DNA from: Microbotryomycetes sp. JL201
Taxonomy: Eukaryota > Basidiomycota > Microbotryomycetes
DNA length: 64,000 nucleotides
NCBI GenBank assembly: GCA_033819885.1
Contig: JAQYUZ010000005.1
Span: 186,001-250,000 of the forward strand
Direction: 5' to 3'
Position 1 is the first letter of the stretch. Each line of letters opens with the position of its first letter. A model generated the notes under the pieces. That model was not told where the DNA came from, made no database searches, and saw only the letters and a program-made list of their open reading frames with translations. Position numbers and translations under genes: made by a program. Positions 48,995 to 57,976 of the stretch are shown here, piece by piece.

Positions 48995-51791
48995 CTAAAT
49001 CGGCGGAGGCGGACTCGAGACCGACTTCATCGACTCTGCCGTTGTCATATTCGAGTACAGCGAGCTGAGAACAATGAAATGGAGTACGCAAGCGTACACG
49101 ACAAACACGTTGCGCATGAGGCGGTTGCCAAGCACGATATTGGACAGATGCAACAAGAGACGCTCGACGGGGTTGAGCATGTGTATCGCGCGACCGCGCT
49201 CCTGGAATCAGCCCGAGACATCAGACCCGTTTATCATTTATGAGACATGGTCCGAGCTCACCCTGCCTCTGAACGCCTCGAAAGGATTCATACTCTCTTC
49301 GTACTTGTTCTGATACTTTCCGAGCTCTTCGTCTATCCGGACCGTCGAATGGAAACCGACGTTGGCCTTGGTGGCGCCAGTCGTGTCGTCTCGGTAGCTC
49401 TGCAAGTACCTGACCTTTTCGTACAGCTTCAGGTTGTCGTTCTGCAGCGACTTGATCTCGTTGCGCAGCTCCGAGATCGTTTCGAATTGCCGTCGCAGTT
49501 CCTGCACAAATGCCAGCCGCATGAGTTGACTGCCAATGGACCCGAGGAAACATCACGAACCTCTTCAAGCTCTGCGTTCCTCTGCCTGAATCGGTCTCTC
49601 TGACTTGTAATGATAGGCAGAATCGACGTTTCGGCAGAATTGGGCACCGCGGGCGCAGCCCCGTTCGCAACCGGCTCCTACGCGCACGTTTTTAGCATGA
49701 TGGCCTTCCCTGAATACACACAGCGCTCACTTTGCGGCCGAGGTTGAGGCCCGCCAGCGGATCTTCCTTCGTGGCAACGCCAATGGACGAGGGCCCGGAT
49801 TTGTTGATCCGCAGCAAATCATTTTCAAGTCGTTCATTGAGCGCCCTCTGCTCGTCGAAACGCGACTGAAGTGCCTCGATGTCGGCCGTCAATGTCCGAT
49901 GCTCTGCCGATAATTCCTCGTACGCCACCTTCGAGCGATCGTCAGTCGGAATCGACGAGCCCTAAGCAATGGGACTCACCCGCATGCTCGTGACCTGGTC
50001 TTGTAATTTGCGGTTTTTGGACATGAGCAGACCCTCAAGCGACTCGGCCCGTTGCAAATTCGCCTTGTCGGCATTTGGGTCCGGCAAATGCACGTCCGCA
50101 TCATCTTCGGCAGGCCCGTCGAGGTCCATGCCTGCAAACTCGACGTACTAAAGTTGCAAGCCAGCTCAATTCGCTGTTTCGTTCCAGATCTGTCAAAAGT
50201 GCTCACCTTCATGATCTCCAATTCGCGCTTCAGCTCGTCGTAATCCGCATACTGCTTCAATCTCTGCTTCAATTCTTCTATCTCGTGCACTCGAGCGGTC
50301 TTTTCACTGGTCAACTCGTCAATTTTGCGCAGAGACTCATGTCGTTCGGCTTCGGCAACGGCCTTTTGCTCGTCGAGCGCGTTGATGAGGCGCGTCGCTT
50401 CATTTTGTAGGTCAGACACCTGAGTCTCGAGAACAAGAACCCTGTCGAGAGGGGTTCAGCGACTTGGACGTCTGAAATCGTAGAGTGAAATCTCACCGTC
50501 CCGCGCTCTCGCTACCGCTCCTCACAGCTTCAATCTCGGCACGAAGCTTCTCGTTCCTCCTTTCGACCTCGGCGACCCGACTGTTGGCCCGCTCCAAGTC
50601 TTGCGCGACCAAATCAGCCTCCGCGAGTCGTGCGACCGTCTCCTGGTCTGCAATGCGCGTCAACATCAATTTGTACGAGCTCTTTGGGCACGCTTACCTT
50701 GACGCAAGCTTTGGTCTAGTAGCCTCGCTTCGCTCGTGTCTGCCGTTGTCCTTAATTCGCGTAATTGTGAGCGTGCAACTGTGACTTGTCGCTGCAGGTC
50801 CTTTTCCCTGTCGCGACCGGACGTCAGGACTACTGTCCGCTCAGTTCCATTGCAACTTACCTCTCTTCAAAGTTCCTTAGCCTCTCATCATAGGTGGCAT
50901 GCATTTCGGCCTCTTTGGCGGCGACATTGTCTCGGATGAGGTCTGCCATCTGAACGAGATTGGGTCAATCGCCTTCCCAGATTTTGACCCTTTTTAAGGG
51001 GGCCCACCTTGGCCTCCAGCTTGTCCACTTTCTCGGACAGTTTTCGCTTCTCCTTTTCGAGCGTTTGCGTCTCTGCGAGCTGCCGTTGAAGCGAAGCGAC
51101 CTGTTCTTTCTGCCTCGCGACCTCGAGTTCGAGCACACGCGCTTCTGACGCGCGAGCCGTTTGATCCTGTTGTGTACGAGTGTGAAATCGAGACAATTGA
51201 GTGTGTCGCCCGATTCTGTAACCTGCCCGCCACGTACGACGGCCGCATCAAGCAACGGAAACGGGTCTGGCGCCTCTGCCAAGAGCTTGTACAAATTGAG
51301 AAACGAGCTCTCGGCCACCTTTGACCTCCTTGTCAGATTATCGATCTCTCCTTGATATGCTGTGGATGTGCACGCCAGTGTCAATGCGCGAGTTCACAAT
51401 CCGTGCACTCGCCTGACCTTTCAACAATGTCTTGAATGCCGATGCCTTCTCCTCGTCGGGCACCTTTTTGAACTCTGTATACCTTCGACTTCAGCCGTGT
51501 ATCTCGCTAAGTGCTGGCGGCCGTAAGGCGTGCGCGCTCACCTCGCGTCTGTTCGGCGAGTTTCTTGCGGCCGACCATGTTTTCCTTCTGATTCTCGACA
51601 ATCTCCAAGCCCTGCTTGTCCAGAGTCTTTTGTAGTTCGTGCAAATTGATGTCTGGTGTCGACGTGACGCGGCAATATCAGCGCCAGTCCAGCCTCGGCG
51701 GTTGATCGACGCTGTTGTGCACGTGCGGGCTCGACAGCTCACCTCCCCATACTTTCAGCGCAGCCGAGAAGTTGGTCGTGGCTTCAGCCAT
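48995..51791 (-). CDS. CASP/Coy1-type Golgi coiled-coil membrane protein
   Basis: Golgi tail-anchored tether (CUX1-derived CASP in animals, Coy1 in yeast) acting in retrograde intra-Golgi traffic. Start 51791: [16 protein letters not shown], then [36 protein letters not shown], the conserved CASP N-terminus. Most of the protein is coiled coil (for example [80 protein letters not shown]). It then has NPFEAFRGR, followed by [40 protein letters not shown] and LYSNM, the single C-terminal membrane helix. The conserved Tyr in that helix is a family Golgi-retention feature. Ends PPPPI at 48995. At least ten introns; about 700 residues, as expected. Confidence 0.92.
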
Positions 51792-52029
51792 GGTCGACGC
51801 ACGCCAACGACAGACCGGCGAAAGAGTGAGCACGACAGCCGGGCGATCTTCAAGATGCTTTCATGGTGATTCATCGACTGCTCGGAGTAAACCATAACAT
51901 CATATATCAGATTCTGCGTCAGACTCCTTTCATTCTATTTCGTACTGACTTCGCCAAATCTTCCAATCGCAACTCCTAAGTGAAACGTTCGCGGAGAACC
52001 GGCATCCGTGGCTGGCTTGATCCTTCTGC

Positions 52030-53546
52030 ATGCAAAAGCGATCAATGCGACGACTGGTGGTTTTGGCTGATGGGACATGGGAGGTGAGATGCAACAGGCA
52101 AATATCGTCACGTGCAAAATCTGACCTCGGCACACGCAGGACGCCGACTTTCAATCGAATCCAGACTTGCTGACCAATGTTGGACGGCTAGCACGCGCAA
52201 TACACACTACAGACACAAGATCTGGTCAACCGGTCCCTCAAATCATTCGTTACGCGGAAGGTTTGGGAACCGGATCGACGGCTTTAGTTGGAGCTTACCA
52301 AGGCGCGAGAGGCATCGGATTGTTGGCCAAAACAAGACACCTTTACGACTGGCTGTGCCTCAACTACGAAAAAGATGCAGAAATCACACTCGTTGGTTTC
52401 TCGAGAGGCGCATATTGCGTCAGGCTGCTCGCGAGCCTGATTGGCCAAATCGGACTGCTGATGCCGAGCAAGATGCATTTGTTCCCTGAAATATTTGACG
52501 CGCTATGTGCCAAGTGGGAGCTCGAAGAGTCAGAAGAGCGTCTGAGGCTTCTGCTTGAAGCGAACGAAGAGGACAGGCTTGCGCAACTGCGACAGTGTCC
52601 AAATGGCTTCCTCATCAAAGCGTTGCTCGTGTTCGACACCGTGAGCTTCATGGTCGAAAACAGCAACACGAGCTTACTCCTTCATCCAGGTACCTGTTTC
52701 GCCCTACAACGAACGAAGCGGTCTCTCTTCAGGCGACGCGCCAATTCTTTGGAACGCTTTCGGCATGCAAGCAGATAGGCTCGAGCCCCATATCGAAACG
52801 GCCTTGCAAGCTCTGGCGATCAACGAGTCCAGACCGGCGTACAAACCCTTGCTGTTTCAAGTCGATCCCCGCAATCCCAAACAAGGGCAGACCTTGCTGC
52901 AGACTTGGTTCGTAGGAGCCCACACTGATATCGGTGGAGGTTACCAGGACCATGATCTCGCCGACATTTCTCTCATCTGGTCGGTCGAGCGCCTAATGCG
53001 ATTCGCCGGCCTTTCTTTCGATCTCGACTACCTCGATGAGATTACAAGCCATCCCACGAGCATGTGGGGTCAGATGCAGCCACATAAGTGAGTAGTGATA
53101 CCCTTACATGATGAATGCTTTATTCTTGCCAGTTGCGGAGTGTACACGTGTTGACTTTCGAGGGCAGGGGAGTTTCTTGGGCCATTGCACCACAGCTGCG
53201 GATGTTTCCTGGTCGACATAATCCCGCGACGAACGAGCGCTTCCATGCCAGTGTGTTGCGCCAGTGTCCTGCTCATCTGCCTACACACATTCTGCCGTTT
53301 CTGACACGGCAGAGCTTGTTCGAAGAGCTCGGACCTCTTGAGCGACAATTGCAGCAACGTCACGACAAGGCCGTTAAGCGATTACCAACCTCAATCGCGC
53401 CGAGATTGAAACCGTCTGCTGTACCGACTGCTCTACAACCAAAGCAACGCACGCAGAGATTAAGTCGGCTTCGTGTCTTCATTGACCATGAGAAGCAAAA
53501 GCTGGAAGGAGCAGGCAACGCGAATAGCCAGGCCGCCGCCAGGTGA
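52030..53546 (+). CDS. DUF2235 alpha/beta-hydrolase-like protein
   Basis: Putative serine hydrolase of the DUF2235 family, common in fungi and related in fold to bacterial Tle1 phospholipases. Start 52030; MQKRSMRRLVVLADGTWE carries the opening D-G-T-W motif. Next come QSNPDLLTNVGRLARAIHTT, IIRYAEGLGTGSTALVGAYQ, the nucleophile elbow EITLVGFSRGAYCVRLLASL (G-F-S-R-G), LIKALLVFDTV, then in later exons LEPHIETALQALAINESRPA and LLQTWFVGAHTDIGGGYQDH, with the catalytic Asp and a His. The C-terminus includes FPGRHNPATNERFHASVLRQ and ends QAAAR at 53546. No signal peptide, so probably intracellular. Substrate unknown. Lies head-to-head with CASP (238 bp). About 440 residues. Confidence 0.88.
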
Positions 53547-53614
53547 TCGGTTTCTTCGTCTCAAATGCTTGTCTTGCACAAAGAGGCAAATTTGATTAGT
53601 GGCTTGAGCGCGTT

Positions 53615-53624
53615 GAGGACGGGG
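53615..53624. repeat. Left target-site duplication, GAGGACGGGG
   Basis: GAGGACGGGG immediately precedes the left terminal repeat and is repeated exactly at 55099-55108 after the right one. A 10-bp duplication fits Mutator-like insertion (9-11 bp). Confidence 0.72.
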
Positions 53625-53629
53625 GTGGG

Positions 53630-53924
53630 CGGGTTTTTCTGTGCGTGCCAACACCTTGATGCTATAGGCTTTGTCCACTGATAATTTTGCACCAAACTTC
53701 AGCAGCATGTTTTTCACATGTACAGAAGTCATTCTTGCAACTTTGGCGAGATACATGCCATGTCATCGCCTGGAATCACGTGCGGAAGAATTCTGTGCGT
53801 CTGTCAGTGCCTCTTTCTCGCATCTGCGCTTTGCTCTGCGTGTCTGCAGCAAAATCTGCGTTCTGCATTCTCTGCGTTCCCTGCGCTCTCTGTGCGCAAT
53901 CTCTGCAGAGCAAACGCACAGGCC
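53630..53924 (+). repeat. Left terminal inverted repeat
   Basis: Begins CGGGTTTTTCTGTGCGTGCC and matches the reverse complement of 54800-55094 for about 295 bp. Open frames inside are artefacts of the repeated TCTGCG units. Confidence 0.88.
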
Positions 53925-54175
53925 TCTGCAAGATCTGCGCACTGTACGCTCTCTGCGCGCTCGCTGCAGGATAAACGCACAGACCCCGCACAACCGCACA
54001 GGCTCCGCACAGCACACGCACTAAACGCAGTGAACGCGCACTTTTTGTGCACATTCTGCACAGCCACTGCACCGACGTCTGTACTATGATTGCACGTCTG
54101 ACATGATGCGCATACACAACTGCATACATGTCGAAGCAGTACAAATGCAGCTCGACCATTTCAAACTCAAGTAAA

Positions 54176-54629
54176 TCAAGATGCGATGATCTCTACTGAA
54201 TCGTCATACAGCTCCGTCCATAGTGCGTCGCCGTCCAAGAGGAAGACGCCCTGGGTTTGACGATAGCATTGATCGCAAACCTGGAACGGTCCTGCAACCG
54301 TTTGCAATCCATCGGTCATTCCTTGGTCTGTCGGGAGAGGCACTGCCGGATTGCACTTCTTGTGGAAGACTTCCGTGCGTAACACACAAATGGACCCAGC
54401 AGCATTCTTCCGATTACCTGGGACTGGTTGCTTACAGCGACCGCAAGGTGCCTGTGGAACAGCCACAGTAGGAGTATTCGTCGTACAGGCTCACGGAACC
54501 AAGACCGAAGTGTACCTTGTGGTGGTTCCTGAGCTTGAGATCAGGATTTAGTACGGTGCTGAGCAAGGTCGTGCCCTCCATAAGCTGTGGATTGATGAAG
54601 GTCGAACATGAGTTCGCGGAGTTTGCCAC
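54176..54629 (-). CDS. Small Cys-rich (LIM-like) protein inside the element, uncharacterised
   Basis: The main exon (54466-54176) encodes PQAPCGRCKQPVPGNRK, then TEVFHKKCNPAVPLP and FQVCDQCYRQTQGVFLLDGD, ending VEIIAS. The C-x2-C, H-x2-C and C-x2-C spacing is LIM-like, about one zinc site and a half. Upstream on the same strand, 54629-54440 has NPQLMEGTTLLSTVLNPDLK and HFGLGSVSLYDEYSYCGCS, which may be an earlier exon, spliced just before APCGRC at a CCACAG acceptor. It lies wholly between the terminal repeats, so it is cargo of the mobile element or a captured host gene. No transposase motif. Expression and start are unknown. Confidence 0.5.
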
Positions 54630-54799
54630 TGTGAGCTCTCACGTACTTGGCATGCGGTCACAGGGTCATGAAGCTTCGCGATCGACCAGGTGGACCCAAA
54701 ATCTTGGAGGAGGTCGTTTCACGGCAGGCCCCAAAGCCCTGAGTATGGAATCTGCGCGTTCTTAGCTCGTTCCCTGCGTTTGGTTCGCAGGCCCTGCGG

Positions 54800-55094
54800 G
54801 GCCTCTGCGTTTGCTCTGCAGAGATCGCGCACAGAGAGCGCAGGGAACGCAGAGAATGCAGAACGGAGATTTTGCTGCAGGTACGCAGAGCAAAGCGCAG
54901 ATGCGAGAAAGACGCACTGACAGACGCACAAAATTCTTCCGCAAGTGATTCCAGGCGATGACATGGCATGTATCTCGCCAAAGTTGCAAGAATGACTTCT
55001 GTACATGTGAAAGACATGCCGCTGAAGTTTGGTGCAAGATCATCAGTGGACAAAGCCTACAGCATCAAGGTGTCGGCACGCACAGAAAAACCCG
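54800..55094 (-). repeat. Right terminal inverted repeat
   Basis: Reverse complement partner of 53630-53924. Differences are scattered single-base changes, most of them transitions; no insertions or deletions seen by eye. Confidence 0.88.
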
Positions 55095-55098
55095 CTCC

Positions 55099-55108
55099 GA
55101 GGACGGGG
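55099..55108. repeat. Right target-site duplication, GAGGACGGGG
   Basis: Exact copy of 53615-53624. Its last bases touch the outer edge of the left arm of the neighbouring near-palindrome. Confidence 0.72.
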
Positions 55109-55727
55109 TCGCGTAGGATTGCAAAAAGACGAGAGACAGAATGGAGATGTGCGATCCAACTTAGTCAAACAATTTTCCAGATGAGTTTGGCGTGATCATT
55201 CCGGCATATGTTGTCCACTGTGTCCGTATGGACCCGCAGTATCGCGCACTTGTAAAGACGAATCTTCATAAAGACGTCGACAAGAATGATGATTTACGGT
55301 AGGGTTTCGGCGTTTCAGGCAGCGGCGAGGCGTCGCGGAGCGACCGCGATTACGCGCGGGCATACATCTTCTTCTTCTGGGTCGCATCACGGATCGCCGG
55401 CTAACGCCAGGAGCTCACACCGACCAAGTCCGCTTCGACCGGCACATCAGAGTTTCGTACCATTCAGGGTTTTCCTCATGACTTCACCTAGTCCCTTTTT
55501 CAATTTTGAAGTGCTGACGGGACACGGCCACCCCGGGCCCGTCATCATATCGAGGCTACACGAAATACGGGCCAGCGAGTCCACGCAAGATACACTGATT
55601 TTGCGAACAACAGCAGCCGTAGAACGGCGGTTCGAGGTCATCAATGTCGGAGCAGCTCTTGGCATTGACAGAGACCGTCCCGCGGTAATCCGATATCTCA
55701 TCGAGCAAATGATTAATCACAACAGGC
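55106..55727 (+). repeat. Left arm of a large diverged near-palindrome
   Basis: Starts GTCGCGTAGGATTGC and runs to CACAACAGGC. The reverse complement of 55794-56450 matches along its length, strongest over 55299-55727 (roughly 75-80% by eye), weaker with indels over 55160-55298. The conserved protein-level frame QNGDVRSNLVK appears in both arms, as does VLTGHGHPGPVIISRL versus ADGTRPPVPVTISRL. Confidence 0.75.
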
Positions 55728-55825
55728 TCTCGGACTATGCTGTAGTAAGGTCTCTTCCAAGCGAAGCGCCAAGATTCTACGCACATTCAAAAAGGCCTGT
55801 TGTGATTGACCACATGCTCGATTAG
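55478..55825 (+). pseudogene. Left copy of an inverted gene pair, unknown family
   Basis: Open frame MTSPSPFFNFEVLTGHGHPG, PVIISRLHEIRASESTQDTL, ILRTTAAVERRFEVINVGAA, YLIEQMINHNRLSDYAVV, ending IDHMLD. The inverted partner encodes a clearly related stretch, showing this was once a coding sequence. Upstream related sequence lacks one continuous frame, so the full gene is broken or strongly rearranged; a short expressed protein is still possible. No recognised domain. Confidence 0.4.
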
Positions 55826-55981
55826 ATAAAGAGGTCCGGCGAGGCGATACCTGTCGACAGCTTCTCCGACATTGATGCACTCGAACTGCCGTTCTACGGC
55901 TGCCGTTGGTCGCAAAAACAGTGCGTCTGGCGTGAGCTGGCTGGCACGTAGTTCGCGTAGCCTAGATATGGTGACGGGCAC
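55787..55981 (-). pseudogene. Right copy of the inverted gene pair
   Basis: Minus-strand frame MPVTISRLRELRASQLTPDA, LFLRPTAAVERQFECINVGE, LYLIEHVVNHNRPF. It parallels the left copy residue by residue (ISRL-E-RAS, TAAVER-FE-INVG, YLIE--NHNR) and stops where the arms end. Further upstream on this strand MFKAASGRRSATANVRRAYY then FSFWIASQIADKRQELTLN probably belongs to the same ancestral protein. Confidence 0.4.
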
Positions 55982-56450
55982 AGGTGGCCGTGTCCCGTCA
56001 GCACCTGAAAGCTGAAAAAGGGATTTTAGGTGAGAATACGAGTAAACCTAAATGGGGGGAAACTCTGGTGTGCGGGCCGAAGCGGACTTGTTCAATGTGA
56101 GCTCCTGTCGTTTGTCGGCGATCTGTGATGCGATCCAGAAGGAGAAATAGTAAGCGCGCCGCACATTTGCGGTCGCGCTTCGACGCCCCGAGGCTGCCTT
56201 GAACATCGAAATCCTACCGCACATTTTCCTCCCAACGTGTTTCCGGGGATTCGTGTTACGTATCTGAGCGCCACTTTGAAGCTGTTTCTACAGGCGTGGA
56301 GGTCCCCACGCAGTGGGTCAAGATCGACAATTAAATCGTACCCCATTAGCTGGAGTGATTTCGCCAAACTACTCTAGGACATGGCTTGACTAAGTTGGAC
56401 CGCACATCTCCATTCTGTCTGTTTATGTGGTGCAATTCTACGCGACTCAG
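55794..56450 (-). repeat. Right arm of the near-palindrome
   Basis: Reverse complement of the left arm, separated from it by only 66 bp (55728-55793). The outer end near 56450 is the CGCGTAGAATTGC equivalent of the left CGCGTAGGATTGC. Confidence 0.75.
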
Positions 56451-56540
56451 ATGTCTCACTTTGTCGCAGAGTCTTGAATCCCGCTTGGCATCAGACCTCC
56501 TTTCGAGAAGGGCAATCAAATACAACGCCCACGTCAAGAC

Positions 56541-57813
56541 ATGTTACGTCAGACAGTGCTGCTGAGTGTATTGCTAAATGCAATCCTCGTGCACACCGCG
56601 CCGCTCGAGGTAGTCGAGAGATCGACCAGAGTCACAAGCGACTTGGACACGAGGCAGATGAACAACAGTGAGAGACTGCCACAGCTTGTCGTTCATTCTG
56701 TGAATCGCGAAGGAGACCTTCTGGTGTCCGCTCCAGGTCCACAGTGGTGAGCTTGTCCTGCGGCTTCAGAAGATTTCGAGGGTCCTGAGCGCGTCGCTTT
56801 CCAGCAAGTCGCCACAGCACGTGTACAACGGTGGCTGCGTGTACCCGTGTCCGAGTCCAGGGTACTTTGTCAAATCGAGTGAGCCAGATCAACACATGAG
56901 CGGAGCCGACATTGATTGCCGCTTGCTACAGCCAACACTTGCGTCGCTTGTAACTCCGGGGTCAAGTCATGCAACTCTACTGGAGCCATCCGCTGGTGTG
57001 TTTGAGGCTAGAGAGATGCCGGCAAAAGCACGCTCATGACATTTTGCGGCCAGTTATTCGCCGACTCAGTTCACCTATGGCATGAGCTGCGTCAATGCAT
57101 GTCCCCTGGGCACGTTCGCCTGGCAAACGGGAAAAAGATGCGTGTCATGCCCGGGGGGTCAGTACTTGGATCAGGCGACTGGAAGGTGCACAGATGAGGG
57201 ACTACAACGATTTGCGCGACTGGCGCTTCACCGACGGACAGCCCTGATGGACACTGCCAAGCAAGCTGGAGACTTGGATTGGAGCCCTGACGTGGATTAC
57301 GACGTCACATGTGCGGCGAGATGTATCAATGCGGCCACTGATTGTGAGTCGGTAAAAAAGGCTAACCGCCACAGCGTGAAGATTGACCCGACTTCACGCC
57401 AGCGTACCGGTTCAACTGGATTGAGCACAATGCGTACTACGACAAATGCATATGTAGGAACCGTTTCGGCCTGTCGCAGGCCAACTACACGGAGACTGGC
57501 GGAGCAACGTACTTGACGCGGTACACTGGTGGAGCGCAGACCGACTACTTGTACAATTACGACTGCAAGTACAATGCATACCTTCTTAAGCAGTACTGTG
57601 AGGCACTGGCGGGTTTTTCCCTTGGAAATCACTGAACAGTTCGTGGCGACAGACCCTGATGGCACGGCGCAGTGCAACGACACGATTTTCGTCGGCAGCC
57701 AGTGCTATGGTGAGTTCCTCTTAAGCGGACCACAAAGACTGGAACGCTCTGACATGACCTTGTCAGTCGAGAGCACGAAGCAGCGCTGCGAGGAAGTTTT
57801 TCGCAAAATATAA
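56541..57813 (+). CDS. Secreted Cys-rich protein with growth-factor-receptor-like repeats
   Basis: Start 56541 with a signal peptide (MLRQTVLLSVLLNAILVHTA). Splicing by eye yields a Cys-rich module: GPQCKSPQHVYNGGCVYPCP, SPGYFVKSTNTCVACNSGVK, SCNSTGAIRCYSPTQFTYGM, SCVNACPLGTFAWQTGKRCV, SCPGGQYLDQATGRCT. The spacing (C-x2-C-x-G-x-C, PG-Y/F) is that of furin/TNFR-type Cys-rich repeats. A second part reads VTCAARCINAATDSYRFNWI, EHNAYYDKCICRNRFGLSQA, TYLTRYTGGAQTDYLYNYDC, later DPDGTAQCNDTIFVGSQCY and VESTKQRCEEVFRKI (stop 57813). No membrane anchor seen. At least six introns. A cell-wall or effector-type secreted role is possible but not shown. Confidence 0.72.
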
Positions 57814-57976
57814 TAGGTGATGAAATAACTTCGTCAGGACTTTCATAGTGATTTCGATGTATTTGTGCGGCTGGTGTCCGGCGTTGGTAGTCTCAATGCA
57901 TTGGATTTCGTTCTGCGTCATCGCAAGGGCCGGCGCACAGACACTGACGTTTGCTTCTCCGCAGGCGACGGCGACG

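Larger units (their letters stand above)
53625..55098. mobile_element. Mutator-like (MULE-type) non-autonomous element with long terminal inverted repeats
   Basis: A 1,474-bp unit bounded by inverted repeats of about 295 bp that differ at about 14 positions by my count (roughly 95% identical), and flanked by a 10-bp direct repeat (GAGGACGGGG). Ends read inward GTGGGCGGGTTTTTCTGTGC on the left and GGAGCGGGTTTTTCTGTGCG on the right. Both arms are rich in short CTCTGCG-type repeats, which could be transposase-binding sites. No transposase is present. The core carries a small Cys-rich reading frame on the minus strand. Long terminal repeats plus a 9-11-bp duplication and a cargo gene are the known pattern of MULE/Pack-MULE elements; the class call is inference. 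High arm identity and the exact duplication suggest a fairly recent insertion. Confidence 0.75.

Noticed and set aside
53800-54060. TCTGCG-type short repeats considered as a CRISPR array or telomere-like tract
   Set aside because: Units are irregular with no constant spacers, the organism is a eukaryote, and the repeats lie within transposon arms.
53671-54159. Several overlapping open frames rich in Cys, Ala and Arg in the left arm and beyond
   Set aside because: They come from repeated TCTGCG/CGCACAG units, appear in many frames, and have no sequence conservation beyond the repeat itself.
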